A DNA stretch of 32,851 nt from CAZHUM01 sp046484045 (GCA_046484045.1 JAWOBZ010000009.1:1-32851), one strand, 5' to 3'. Counted from the first letter of the stretch, positions 23,373 through 31,212 are shown. Notes: generated by a model not told the origin, from the letters alone. Numbers and translations are program-made.

Positions 23373-23862
23373 AAAAATCTCTTCCCTCGAATTTCTTTAT
23401 AATCACTTCACTTTCTCTCAACATCTCCTGTGCGAGATCATCTGGATATCCTTCTTTGTAAACGATTTTTTTGATGTCTGCATTGATCAAGATCTTGACA
23501 CAAAGCACACATGGGTGATGGGTTGTGTATATTTCACCGTCCTTAACACTCGCTCCGAAAACTGCTGCTTGGATAACAGCGTTTTGTTCCGCGTGAACTC
23601 CTCTGCAAAGCTCATGTCTTGTTCCCGGTTTCACCTTCATCTTCTCACGTCTGCATCCCACTTCAGCACAGTGAGGTGAGTTCTTTGGAGCACCGTTGTA
23701 TCCCGTGCTTATTACCTGTTTTTCCTTTACGATAACAGCGCCGACCTTTCTCCTCAAACATGTCGAGCGCTCCGCTGCCAGCTCTGCCATAGCCATAAAG
23801 TATTCGTCCACGTTGGGTCTGTCTACTTCCATCTCCATGTACAACGAACACTCACATATCAT
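23362..23862 (-). CDS. dCMP deaminase family protein
   Basis: Predicted 166-residue zinc deaminase. Zinc ligands are H90 (in GVHAEQN, with catalytic E92) and C118/C121 (HHPCVLC). ISTGYNGAPKNSPHC is the typical substrate-side loop, with further cysteines (C65, C70, C86) as in ComEB-type dCMP deaminases. It would convert dCMP to dUMP for thymidylate synthesis. The start at 23862 is supported by a TATA-like AATTATTTAAAT on the minus strand about 25-30 bases upstream, giving a leaderless transcript; Met9 and Met11 are weaker alternatives. It is divergent from the TBP gene. Confidence 0.92.
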   Translation of the reverse strand: MICECSLYMEMEVDRPNVDEYFMAMAELAAERSTCLRRKVGAVIVKEKQVISTGYNGAPKNSPHCAEVGCRREKMKVKPGTRHELCRGVHAEQNAVIQAAVFGASVKDGEIYTTHHPCVLCVKILINADIKKIVYKEGYPDDLAQEMLRESEVIIKKFEGRDFYKK

Positions 23863-23988
23863 TTTTTCGTATTGAAAATTATGGATTTAAATAATTAATA
23901 AGAAGGTTTATAAATTATGACTCGATAAGATATATCTCTTTAGATGATAACGGTTGAAGTCTAATAGTGCCTTCTGGAGGGCAAAAAA
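23863..23988. promoter_or_regulatory. Divergent promoter region between dCMP deaminase and TBP genes
   Basis: Minus-strand TATA element at about 23884-23895 for the deaminase. Plus-strand element GGTTTATAAATTATG at about 23905-23919 for the TBP gene, which leaves a leader of roughly 45 bases with GGAGGG about 8 bases before the TBP ATG. Whether TBP binds its own promoter cannot be told. Confidence 0.45.
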
Positions 23989-24555
23989 ATGTCAGAGATA
24001 AATGTAGAAAATATCGTAGCGTCTGCTACCATCGGGAAAAAGTTCGACCTGGACGAAGTTCACAATGTACTCGATGGATCTGAGTACGATCCAGAAAAAT
24101 TTCGAGGCGTGATATATCGTGTAAGAGTGAACGATCTGAGAACATCTGTTTTGATCTTCAGGAGTGGAAAGATGGTCTGCACTGGTGCAACCGTTGAACA
24201 AGAGATATACGATACCATCGAGTACCTGATGGGGTATCTCGAAGAAAACGGTTTGGAAGTACTGGATATACCGGAAGTCAACGTTCAAAATATCGTGGCT
24301 ACGACCGATATGAAACACACTCTTAATTTGAACTCCGTCGCTATAACCCTTGGACTTGAGCGTATCGAATACGAGCCCGAGCAGTTCCCAGGACTCGTGT
24401 ATAGGATGGACGAACCCAAGTTGGTAATGCTGTTTTTCGGCTCTGGAAAAGTGGTCTGTACCGGTGGAAAAACATTGGAAGACATAAAGATAGGCATAGA
24501 AAAGGTATCCAAAGAGCTGATAAAGACGGGATTTCTACCAGAGGAAAACAATTAA
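23989..24555 (+). CDS. tbp: TATA-box binding protein TBP
   Basis: Predicted 188 residues, the general transcription factor that binds TATA boxes with TFB. It is built of two related ~90-residue repeats: INVENIVASATIGKKFDLDE ... SGKMVCTGATVEQEI and VNVQNIVATTDMKHTLNLNS ... SGKVVCTGGKTLEDI, with Y-x-P-E-x-F-x-G-x-x-Y-R in both. The length is normal for archaea, and the tail after the second repeat is short. GGAGGG supports the start. The signal peptidase gene follows 36 bases later on the same strand. Confidence 0.97.
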   Translation: MSEINVENIVASATIGKKFDLDEVHNVLDGSEYDPEKFRGVIYRVRVNDLRTSVLIFRSGKMVCTGATVEQEIYDTIEYLMGYLEENGLEVLDIPEVNVQNIVATTDMKHTLNLNSVAITLGLERIEYEPEQFPGLVYRMDEPKLVMLFFGSGKVVCTGGKTLEDIKIGIEKVSKELIKTGFLPEENN

Positions 24556-24591
24556 TAGTACATTTTCATCAAAAAAATCGTAGGTTTCAAT

Positions 24592-25590
24592 ATGGAAGAT
24601 TTAAAGAAGGAATTATTTCTGTTCGGAAAAGACATACTCATCGCCTTCATAATCATCGGTATCATTTTAAGCGCTCTCTTCACGTACAGCGGAAGGTGGC
24701 CGCCGATGGTGGTGATAGAATCATCCAGCATGAGCCATTCGGAAGAAAGCCAAATCGGTCTCATAGATACTGGAGATATAGTCATAGTTAGAACATCGGA
24801 CAGAGACGATATCGTTACTTACCTCGAAGGTAGAGCCGATGGTTACAGCAAGTACGGCCAGTACGGCGACGTGATCATATACAGACCCATGGGCAGTATC
24901 AGCAAGACGCCGATCATCCACAGGCCGGTGATGTACCTTGAATTGAACGAATCAGGTCGTTCCTTCGATATACCCGCACTCGGAGATCTGGAATATGGTG
25001 AGGACTGGGCCTGCAACCTGGGAGAACATTATAGAAGTATCAACGGAACCGTTACCATATATGATTACGGATTCAGGGAAGCTCAGGTACGCATCAATCT
25101 AGGTCAGCTGATTTTATCAGGTTACAATCATTCGGGTTACATAACCATGGGAGACAACAACGTCTCTCCACAAAGCGGGGGTCACTACGACCAGGGTTAC
25201 GGTATCTGTCCCGCCCCCATAAAGGACGAATGGGTGGAAGGGAAGGCTAGAGGTGAACTTCCGTGGTTCGGCATAATGAAGTTGGCTTATATGGATAAAA
25301 CGAGAGAAGTACCATCGAACAGTTGGAACAACCTTGCTATCTCATTGGTGCTTATAGTGGGTGTCCCCCTCGGCGTGGATGTCGCCTATGAATACTTTTT
25401 CGGTGAAGAGGAGGAAAAGGAGGAAGGTGAAGAGGAAAAGAGCGGTAAAGATCAGCCGGTGAAAAAGAAAAAAAGGATCAAGAAGAAAAAAATATCTGTC
25501 GAACCGGATGAAGAAAAGATAGACCGCGCTGATCAAAACAAAGAAGAGGTTAGAACTGAAAATATTGAAGAAGGGGAAGAGACGGAGTAA
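24592..25590 (+). CDS. Signal peptidase I, archaeal S26B type, with charged tail
   Basis: Predicted 332-residue membrane protease that removes signal peptides outside the cytoplasmic membrane. The N-terminal anchor is about 15-31. Catalytic Ser46 lies in SSSMSH. The motif PIIHRP gives His110 as the general base, as in archaeal and ER enzymes that use His instead of Lys. YITMGDNN holds the conserved Asp. A second membrane helix lies near 246-264 (NLAISLVLIVGVPLGVD). The last ~65 residues are a very charged tail of Glu/Lys blocks (EEEEKEEGEEEKSGKD, KKKKRIKKKKISVE), unusual for this enzyme and probably cytoplasmic. No ribosome site is seen. Confidence 0.92.
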   Translation: MEDLKKELFLFGKDILIAFIIIGIILSALFTYSGRWPPMVVIESSSMSHSEESQIGLIDTGDIVIVRTSDRDDIVTYLEGRADGYSKYGQYGDVIIYRPMGSISKTPIIHRPVMYLELNESGRSFDIPALGDLEYGEDWACNLGEHYRSINGTVTIYDYGFREAQVRINLGQLILSGYNHSGYITMGDNNVSPQSGGHYDQGYGICPAPIKDEWVEGKARGELPWFGIMKLAYMDKTREVPSNSWNNLAISLVLIVGVPLGVDVAYEYFFGEEEEKEEGEEEKSGKDQPVKKKKRIKKKKISVEPDEEKIDRADQNKEEVRTENIEEGEETE

Positions 25591-25607
25591 AACCCTCTAG
25601 AATTATT

Positions 25608-26894
25608 TTACAACAACCTGGCCTGGGTGTGCGTAGATGTTTGTAGGCTCTCGACGATTGTTATGCTGTCATCTTCTTCTATAGTGTTAATAGTCTCTAT
25701 CCTAGGGACGCTGGGCTGTATCTCTTTCGTTCTTCCACGTCTACCGAATGATTTCACTCTAGCGTTGATCAAACCCAGCATGTCAAGTTCTGAAATTAGA
25801 TCGGTTATCCTGCGCTGGGTTAACGGGTCCATGCCGGATCGGATACACAGCTCTTTGTAGCCCGAGTAAACCTCTCCAGTCGTCAATTTTTCGATCCCGT
25901 CTTTCGAGCTGAGAAGTATTGAGTACATCACGAGTTTGGAGTGAGTCGGAAGAGTGGAAACCGCCTCTCTGACACAGTCCTGCTCGATCTTATTCTTGGC
26001 TTTGTAGACGTGGTTCGTGTTGACAAGAGTTTTTCTCTCTCTTTCCGCTATCTCGGTAGCGACCCTCAGTAGATCCAGGGCTCTCCTAGCGTCGCCGTGT
26101 TCCTGGGCTGCTAGAGCTGCGCAGAGTGCGAGCACTTCGTCGCCCATTATCTCCTGGGATTCGAACGCCTTGTGAACCCTCTCACTGAGTATGTCTTTGA
26201 GCTGTTCTGCGTTGTAGGGCGGGAAGATCATCTTCTCTTCTCCCAGTCTGCTCTTTACTCTAGGGTCTAAGAATTCAGTGAACCTGAGATTGTTCGAGAT
26301 GCCTATAAGGCTGACCTTACTCTGCTTTAGTTCCGAGTTTATCTTTGAAAGGTGATATAGAACGGTGTCTCCGCTTTTGGTTACGAGTTTATCCAGTTCG
26401 TCTAAGATTATCACAACGACTCTCGGCTCGTCGTCGATCCTCTCTTTCAAAGATTCATAGACCTTCTCCATCGGCCATCCAGTGAATGGTATCTGTTCGC
26501 TCCATTTGTTCATGAATTTATTTCCGATGTTCTTCATGACTCCATAATGGGTATCGACCACCTCGCAGTTGATGTAGACGTACTCGACCCGATGGATGTT
26601 GAAATCGTTGAAGGTATCGTTGAGATCGGACTCCTCTTTTTCCCTTTTCAATCTGTCTATTTCCCTCTCTAGATATCTAACAACAGCCGTCTTTCCCGTC
26701 CCGGTTTTACCGAAAATAAGGACATTAGAAGGGCGATTGCCTCTTAGAGCCGTCACCATTATCGAGGCCAATTCATTGATGTATTCCTCTCGATGTGGAA
26801 GCTCTTCAGGAATATATGATGGTCTCAGTATGTCTCTATCCCCCTTGAACAAGGGTTTTGAATGTATGTACGTGCTGAACACATTGCTTTCCAT
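25608..26894 (-). CDS. cdc6: Orc1/Cdc6 replication initiator
   Basis: Predicted 428-residue AAA+ initiator that binds origin boxes and helps load MCM. Walker A is GKTGTGKT at 62-69, Walker B ILDELDKL around 163-170, and sensor-1 region SLIGISNNLRF follows. The lid and C-terminal winged helix (about 325-405; GEVYSGYKELCIRSGMDPLT, DLISELDMLGLINARVKSFG) bind DNA. GGGGGAG precedes the ATG. It lies next to a 439-base gene-free stretch, the common archaeal arrangement of an initiator beside its origin. A perfect inverted repeat sits 10 bases upstream of its start codon. Confidence 0.96.
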   Translation of the reverse strand: MESNVFSTYIHSKPLFKGDRDILRPSYIPEELPHREEYINELASIMVTALRGNRPSNVLIFGKTGTGKTAVVRYLEREIDRLKREKEESDLNDTFNDFNIHRVEYVYINCEVVDTHYGVMKNIGNKFMNKWSEQIPFTGWPMEKVYESLKERIDDEPRVVVIILDELDKLVTKSGDTVLYHLSKINSELKQSKVSLIGISNNLRFTEFLDPRVKSRLGEEKMIFPPYNAEQLKDILSERVHKAFESQEIMGDEVLALCAALAAQEHGDARRALDLLRVATEIAERERKTLVNTNHVYKAKNKIEQDCVREAVSTLPTHSKLVMYSILLSSKDGIEKLTTGEVYSGYKELCIRSGMDPLTQRRITDLISELDMLGLINARVKSFGRRGRTKEIQPSVPRIETINTIEEDDSITIVESLQTSTHTQARLL

Positions 26895-26904
26895 TTTTTT
26901 CTCC

Positions 26905-26919
26905 CCCTAACATTTAGGG
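26905..26919. promoter_or_regulatory. Inverted repeat in the cdc6 leader
   Basis: CCCTAA-CAT-TTAGGG, perfect six-base arms with a three-base spacer, lies 10 bases upstream of the cdc6 start codon and overlaps the G-rich ribosome site on the minus strand. It is a candidate operator (for example for self-control by Orc1/Cdc6) or leader hairpin. Confidence 0.45.
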
Positions 26920-27002
26920 TAATTTGTTATGCTGGAAAACCTTGCGGTTATCCATCGACCTATCGAGCCAGGCTCTCAAGGCCATACCGAAAACACCCCT
27001 GC

Positions 27003-27014
27003 ATTTCATGTGGA
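27003..27014 (+). repeat. Origin-box-like repeat, copy 1
   Basis: ATTTCATGTGGA, followed by GATTTTTTCCCATCTCGGGG; the downstream GGGG recalls the G-string of archaeal origin boxes, though further away than usual. It is identical over 12 bases to copy 2. Confidence 0.45.
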
Positions 27015-27260
27015 GATTTTTTCCCATCTCGGGGCACTAGGGAAAGGGATTTAATTTCCTCCGCATTTACTAACTTAGAGTGCTATTTTCGGGAAACTTA
27101 AGATATGCTATAGTATAAAAAAAGCTTTCGTCAGACGGGGCTTGGTAGATTTACACACGAAACATAGGTTTGATTGTATGACGCTTTAAATAGGTATATA
27201 TAGTAATAAATATCCGTATGTATAATAAATAAATTATTTAGATAGATTTATAATCAAAAT

Positions 27261-27289
27261 CGGCGCCGTTTTTTTGCCGAAAAATGCCG
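27261..27289. repeat. Helically spaced GCCG triplet
   Basis: GCCG occurs at 27265-27268, 27276-27279 and 27286-27289, spaced 11 and 10 bases, with T7 and A5 runs between. The first is part of the palindrome CGGCGCCG (27261-27268). A spacing of one helical turn would put all three on one DNA face. The function is unknown; it lies in the origin candidate. Confidence 0.4.
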
Positions 27290-27333
27290 GGATTAAAAAA
27301 CCAAAAAATAATTTCATGTGGAAACGTCCAGAG
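27290..27333 (-). terminator. Probable terminator of the acetate transporter/DUF402 operon
   Basis: Read on the minus strand just after the DUF402 stop, the sequence has two T-runs (TTATTTTTTGG and GGTTTTTTAATCC), the usual archaeal termination signal. It overlaps the second origin-box-like repeat. Confidence 0.35.
27311..27325 (+). repeat. Origin-box-like repeat, copy 2
   Basis: ATTTCATGTGGAAAC; the first 12 bases equal copy 1 and the TGGAAAC end matches the core of archaeal origin recognition boxes. Confidence 0.45.
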
Positions 27334-27816
27334 TTATTCTGAGATGTTATCGATTTTTTTCGGAGGGTATTTCTTTCCTTCAATCATTTCTTTCAGTTTA
27401 TCGAGAGTATCTAATGCCATCTCCTTTTTTGATTCTGATATATTCGATTCCTCGAATTCGTCCTCATCTAGTATGTGATAAGAATTATCCGGGTAAATCC
27501 AGAGATCTAAGAAAAGGTCCTCAGCGCGGTATCCTTTGTTGGTTCTCTCCGGTGGAGTCCTGATGTCCGTGTAATAACCTACGAACTCATCATTTTCGTC
27601 GAACACTTTGACGACGTTGTACCACTCGTTCATCAAATCAAACATGATCCCTGAAAAACCGTTTTCTATCAAAATAATATCAAAAGGGGAAAAGGGTTTT
27701 TTCAAGCGGAATGTGAACGCGGAAACTATCATGTCTTTCTCATCCGCCAGCAGTTCCTGTTTCCACATCCTGGTATCCTTACCGGGTCTGTGGTAGGTTA
27801 CAGTGATCTCGTTCAT
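27334..27816 (-). CDS. DUF402 family protein
   Basis: Predicted 160 residues. The DUF402 pattern is plain in EWYNVVKVFDENDEFVGYY, YTDIRTPPER, LFLDLWIYPDNSYHILDEDE. DUF402 proteins include nucleoside diphosphate/triphosphate phosphatases (Ntdp) and the RNA-binding FAU-1 C-terminal part; acidic residues in the D/E-rich patches bind metal. Length fits the short form. Its start codon overlaps the stop of the acetate transporter by one base (TAATG on the minus strand), so the two are translationally linked. Substrate unknown. Confidence 0.8.
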   Translation of the reverse strand: MNEITVTYHRPGKDTRMWKQELLADEKDMIVSAFTFRLKKPFSPFDIILIENGFSGIMFDLMNEWYNVVKVFDENDEFVGYYTDIRTPPERTNKGYRAEDLFLDLWIYPDNSYHILDEDEFEESNISESKKEMALDTLDKLKEMIEGKKYPPKKIDNISE

Positions 27817-28382
27817 TACTCCATGGGACCTATGGGGAAGATGGTCTTACCGTAGTACTCGTTGGTAACTTCTGCCATGGCAGTGTAAACCGCACTGAAA
27901 CCGCAGATGATACCTTCGAATCCAGCTAGTGTTCCTATCACCGGATAGTATTCACCGATTGCCAGCATGAAGAACAGTACTGTTAGAGAACCGAATACGA
28001 ACTGCAGTGCTCGGTTGAATTTCAGTGTGCTCTGGAACATCCAAGCGGTGAACAGACCCCACATGGCTAGATACATCGCGAGTCCGTCCGCCGTTGGTGC
28101 GAACTCGCTGCTGACTATCTCCGGTATAAAGAAGATCGCTACCAGGCTCAACCAGAAAAGGCCGAACGAGCTGAACGCGACCGCTGCGAAGGTATTACCC
28201 TGTTTCATTTCCCACCAACCGGCTATGAGCTGTGCCAGAGCACCGTAGAAGATACCCATGGCGAATATCATACTACCCAGGGCGATGAACCCTGTGTTAT
28301 GGATATTCAACAGCACCGTGGTCATACCGAACCCCATCAGACCGAGTGGTGCGGGATTTGCAAGATTATTCTCTTCTGACAT
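27816..28382 (-). CDS. Acetate uptake transporter, AceTr (GPR1/FUN34/YaaH) family
   Basis: Predicted 188 residues with six membrane helices. The signature NLANPAPLGLMGFGMTTVLL near the N-terminus is the NPAPLGL motif of the acetate/succinate channel family, and GAFYG/AQLIAGWWEMKQGNTF and SSFGLFWLSL follow in family order. It would take up acetate, or release it. The ATG at 28382 is chosen over a GTG at 28391; a TATA run (AAATATATATATA on the minus strand) about 30 bases upstream suggests a leaderless transcript. It forms an operon with the DUF402 gene. Supports growth on or exchange of short organic acids. Confidence 0.92.
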   Translation of the reverse strand: MSEENNLANPAPLGLMGFGMTTVLLNIHNTGFIALGSMIFAMGIFYGALAQLIAGWWEMKQGNTFAAVAFSSFGLFWLSLVAIFFIPEIVSSEFAPTADGLAMYLAMWGLFTAWMFQSTLKFNRALQFVFGSLTVLFFMLAIGEYYPVIGTLAGFEGIICGFSAVYTAMAEVTNEYYGKTIFPIGPME

Positions 28383-28439
28383 ATTAATCACTTAGCGGTG
28401 TATAGAATAATATATATATATTTTTGTGCATGTAATGGA

Positions 28440-28763
28440 CTACGACTTTTTTGCCTTCTTCTTCGCTCGATCCCGCCTTTTCTTCGCGTTGAAACCGGTA
28501 GCCTCTAGTAAGAACTTGTTCCACTTGGTGATGGTCTCGCCTGCAACTTCATTTTCCACGTTCGGGTCCATCTCAATGTCCACCCAAAGACCGGTCCTGC
28601 CCTCGGTCCACACTTCCAGGTGATCGATGGCGCCGTACTCGGATATCAGCTTATCTCCTTCTTCTTTCACATCTCCGAAGTACCTCTCCATCATCTCCTT
28701 GAGCTTGCCGCCCTCGACGTTCTCAAAGTGACCTCTTTTTATGTCGTATTTGTTCTTTCCCAT
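28440..28763 (-). CDS. DUF5611 family protein
   Basis: Predicted 107 residues. The sequence YDIKRGHFENVEGGKLKEMM, YGAIDHLEVWTEGRTGLWVD, MDPNVENEVAGETITKWNKF and LLEATGFNAKKRR fits DUF5611, a small archaeal alpha/beta family known in methanogens and Thermoplasmatota. The last ~17 residues are nearly all basic (AKKRRDRAKKKAKKS), which suggests nucleic acid or ribosome contact. It precedes the acetate transporter on the same strand by about 60 bases but the transporter has its own TATA box. No ribosome site is evident. Function unknown. Confidence 0.7.
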   Translation of the reverse strand: MGKNKYDIKRGHFENVEGGKLKEMMERYFGDVKEEGDKLISEYGAIDHLEVWTEGRTGLWVDIEMDPNVENEVAGETITKWNKFLLEATGFNAKKRRDRAKKKAKKS

Positions 28764-28796
28764 GTTAACCAGTGCGATGAAGGTGATTTTTATTTA

Positions 28797-29528
28797 TTAA
28801 TGTTTTGATTGTGTATTTGAACGTATGCTTAATAAATCGGTGATTTTTTTTCGTTTTTTAAACTTAATATAAATTGCGAAGGTAAATGTTAGAATTACGG
28901 TAGGGTATATTATAGGTCCATTTCTTAGAATAATCGAATTAGGTTTTTCTACATGGATATCTAATTTATCAAGTCCAGGTATCCATAAATCGTCTGTATC
29001 CGGCTTGATAAGTGTAATCATATCCCAATAACCACCCTGTTTAATGGAGAAAGAGATGTTTATTATCCTACTTTCTTCATTTCCATTGAAATGATATGTT
29101 TTTACATTAAAATCATAAGTGGATTTTGTTTTTTCTGGTAGGCTTGTATAATAATCATGTATCTTTTTAGCCATGTTCTTTTCATACGTTTCCCCTCCCC
29201 CTCCTACATAATAAAAATCTGGATTCCATTCATTATTTACTAGAATAAATTTTAATTTAAATCCATCATATGACATATTTTTGATACTGATATAAACTGA
29301 GCAGTGAATTTTTTCTGAAGCGTTTATTTCTAGAATATCGGGTGTATAGTCTACCCATATATTTTCGTAATAAAACCATTCATAGTGGGTTTCATTATAC
29401 TTTAATTTATCAATATTTTTTGATGTAGCTGCACTGGCATTCCTATTGATTTGATAATGGCTGTATGAGAATAATAAGGCTATCGTAATTAAAATTGATA
29501 ATATTTTAAATATGTATCTATATTTCAT
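28797..29528 (-). CDS. Exported membrane-tethered protein, last gene of ABC operon
   Basis: Predicted 243 residues. An N-terminal hydrophobic segment (8-25) is a signal or anchor. The middle is an outside beta-rich domain, with YYVGGGGETYEKN near residue 107. A C-terminal helix (about 205-222) is followed by KFKKRKK, typical of a type I membrane protein with a short cytoplasmic tail. Its start overlaps the permease stop by four bases (ATGA), so it belongs to the ABC operon. The first gene of the operon encodes a protein with the same plan and a VGGGG motif. Codons are very AT-rich. No family recognised. Confidence 0.7.
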   Translation of the reverse strand: MKYRYIFKILSILITIALLFSYSHYQINRNASAATSKNIDKLKYNETHYEWFYYENIWVDYTPDILEINASEKIHCSVYISIKNMSYDGFKLKFILVNNEWNPDFYYVGGGGETYEKNMAKKIHDYYTSLPEKTKSTYDFNVKTYHFNGNEESRIINISFSIKQGGYWDMITLIKPDTDDLWIPGLDKLDIHVEKPNSIILRNGPIIYPTVILTFTFAIYIKFKKRKKITDLLSIRSNTQSKH

Positions 29529-30304
29529 ATTTTTACCACCTTAAATATATAATAAGAAGTAATCAATCCCCATAATATAAGGATCAATGGTAATAGAATT
29601 AGTGTTAATGGAATAAAACCATAGGTTTTAATAAACAATTGAGCATATCTGATAGTCGCAGAAGGTAGTAATACTATAACTAACTTAATTTCTGAATCGA
29701 TTGTAAGTGTATTTAAATTCTCTGGAATTAAGTTGTAGCTAAAAAAGGATATTACAACATATATCGACGTAAACATCATCGGAGCGACAAAACCTTTGCT
29801 GATTAAACCAATTATTACCGATAATAGGAAAATAGAGACTCCACAAAGAAAGAACAGTAAAAAGTACTTCAGGATCCAAACCAATACTAAGTTGGACAAT
29901 GGCCCCCAGTATAAAAATGTAACAACCATATAACCATATTGTATAGATGAAATCAAGAATAAGATCAAAATTCCAGAAGTTATTTTTCCAATATATATTG
30001 GAAACTTGGATTTCGAAGCTATTAGCATAGGATATATCGTATTATCAGAGATTTCTTTTCCGAGAAACTTACTTCCGAGATAACCGCTGTAGACAATAAA
30101 AGTAAAAACGGTGAATGCGCTACAAACAAATAATGTAAACTTTGAAATGCCTTCTTCGAATAGATCGTAATCATATAGATGAAAAATCGAAATATTTATT
30201 ATAAAAAGGATCAAAATGAATATGGGGAGTGAGTTATCTATAATCACTGACCTGAATGAATCATAAATAATCGTTTTAATAATTTTCAAATTATTACTGC
30301 TCAT
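29525..30304 (-). CDS. ABC-2 type transporter permease
   Basis: Predicted 259 residues with six hydrophobic segments, in the order of ABC-2 permeases: a first helix near 26-46, then the acidic-ended second helix (YSGYLGSKFLGKEISDNTIY, a typical coupling region after helix 2), and four more. The ATG at 30304 is chosen because GGAGTG lies 6 bases before it; a GTG at 30313 is possible. It overlaps the ATPase stop by 11 bases and the next gene by four. It should form the membrane channel with the ATPase. Substrate unknown. Codons are AT-rich. Confidence 0.85.
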   Translation of the reverse strand: MSSNNLKIIKTIIYDSFRSVIIDNSLPIFILILFIINISIFHLYDYDLFEEGISKFTLFVCSAFTVFTFIVYSGYLGSKFLGKEISDNTIYPMLIASKSKFPIYIGKITSGILILFLISSIQYGYMVVTFLYWGPLSNLVLVWILKYFLLFFLCGVSIFLLSVIIGLISKGFVAPMMFTSIYVVISFFSYNLIPENLNTLTIDSEIKLVIVLLPSATIRYAQLFIKTYGFIPLTLILLPLILILWGLITSYYIFKVVKI

Positions 30305-31202
30305 CGAAAACACTCCTATACATCGAATCTAATGTCCCCTGTTTTAAAGTGAAATTAATTTTATTTTTAAATAAATAACCTAAAATTTCTTCATCCCTAA
30401 CCTTTGATATATCATATTCGATAATTACAGTTTTACCTTTAATTTTAATGTGTTTTACTCCTTCAATATCTTGTTTAATTTCCCTTAGCCTTTCTTTTTG
30501 GTTATTATTTATTAATATTGATAGTCTTTTTACCATTTTTATTTTGTTAAAGACGGATTCTATGCTCCCCTGGTGTATAATCATCCCCTCTTTGATCAAT
30601 ATTATCCAGTCGCAAACATCTTCGATATCTTTCAATTGGTGCGATGAGATCAGTATCGTTTTCCCGTCGCTCGAAATATCACTAATGATGTCAAGTATTT
30701 TACCTTTTATTGAGGGGTCCAAACCACTCATTGGTTCATCGTAAATTAACATCTTAGGGTCGTTGATCAACGTTCTAGCGATACCAAGACGCTGTTTCAT
30801 TCCGTTAGAATACGTTTTTATAAGGTCTAATCTTCTATCGTAAAGCCCCACTAACTTTAATTTATTATTAATTACTACTTTAGGCGTTTCCACATTATAC
30901 AGATTGCAATAAAACTTTAAATATTCTTCACCTGTTAGATTTCCTTGATATCCTGTTTTTTCCGCCAGATAACCAATATTAATCTTGTTGAGATTTTCTT
31001 GTGGAGATCCTAGCACTTTGATTAATCCTGAGTAATTGAGAAAACCAGTTATGCATTTTATAATCGTTGATTTGCCCGCACCATTGGGACCGACTAGTCC
31101 AGCTACCTTCCCCATTGGGATATAGAAGTTAGCACCTTCTACAGCCTTAATTTTGCCATATGATTTATTTAAATTTTTTACATACAGTGCATATTTTATT
31201 AT
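30294..31202 (-). CDS. ABC transporter ATP-binding protein, non-standard start codon
   Basis: Predicted 302-residue ABC-2 type ATPase. Walker A GPNGAGKS lies at about 38-45, the signature TYSNGMKQRL in the middle and Walker B MLIYDEPMSGLDP after it; the H-loop is ISSHQ. The first in-frame ATG (31115) lies only 8 codons before Walker A and would cut off the first strands of the fold. Upstream, the frame stays open with perfect family sequence, YVKNLNKSYGKIKAVEGANF, and GGGTGAT at 31203-31209 is in place, but no ATG, GTG or TTG occurs. The start is therefore probably ATA at 31202 or 31199, or CTG at 31187. It follows the first exported protein gene by about 10 bases. Confidence 0.85.
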   Translation of the reverse strand: MIKYALYVKNLNKSYGKIKAVEGANFYIPMGKVAGLVGPNGAGKSTIIKCITGFLNYSGLIKVLGSPQENLNKINIGYLAEKTGYQGNLTGEEYLKFYCNLYNVETPKVVINNKLKLVGLYDRRLDLIKTYSNGMKQRLGIARTLINDPKMLIYDEPMSGLDPSIKGKILDIISDISSDGKTILISSHQLKDIEDVCDWIILIKEGMIIHQGSIESVFNKIKMVKRLSILINNNQKERLREIKQDIEGVKHIKIKGKTVIIEYDISKVRDEEILGYLFKNKINFTLKQGTLDSMYRSVFDEQ

Positions 31203-31212
31203 ATCACCCTAT

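Larger units (their letters stand above)
26895..27333. other. Gene-free region, candidate replication origin (oriC)
   Basis: The only stretch above 300 bases without a gene, directly upstream of cdc6. It holds two ATTTCATGTGGA boxes in direct orientation about 308 bases apart (27003-27014, 27311-27322). The second continues as TTTCATGTGGAAAC, close to the TGGAAAC core of archaeal origin recognition boxes. Between them are a CTGGAAAAC stretch (26931-26940 region), G/C strings, and a very AT-rich block (about 27185-27260) that could be the unwinding element. I found no tRNA, rRNA or credible reading frame in it. Its role is inferred from location and motifs. Confidence 0.5.

Noticed and set aside
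27261..27275. CGGCGCCG followed by seven T as an intrinsic terminator
   Set aside because: The palindrome has no loop, and on the plus strand no gene ends nearby; the T-runs on the minus strand explain termination of the DUF402 operon better.
26895..27333. tRNA or other structural RNA gene in the gene-free stretch
   Set aside because: No T-loop GGTTCGA-like motif, no cloverleaf arms and no long G/C-rich helix could be found by eye.
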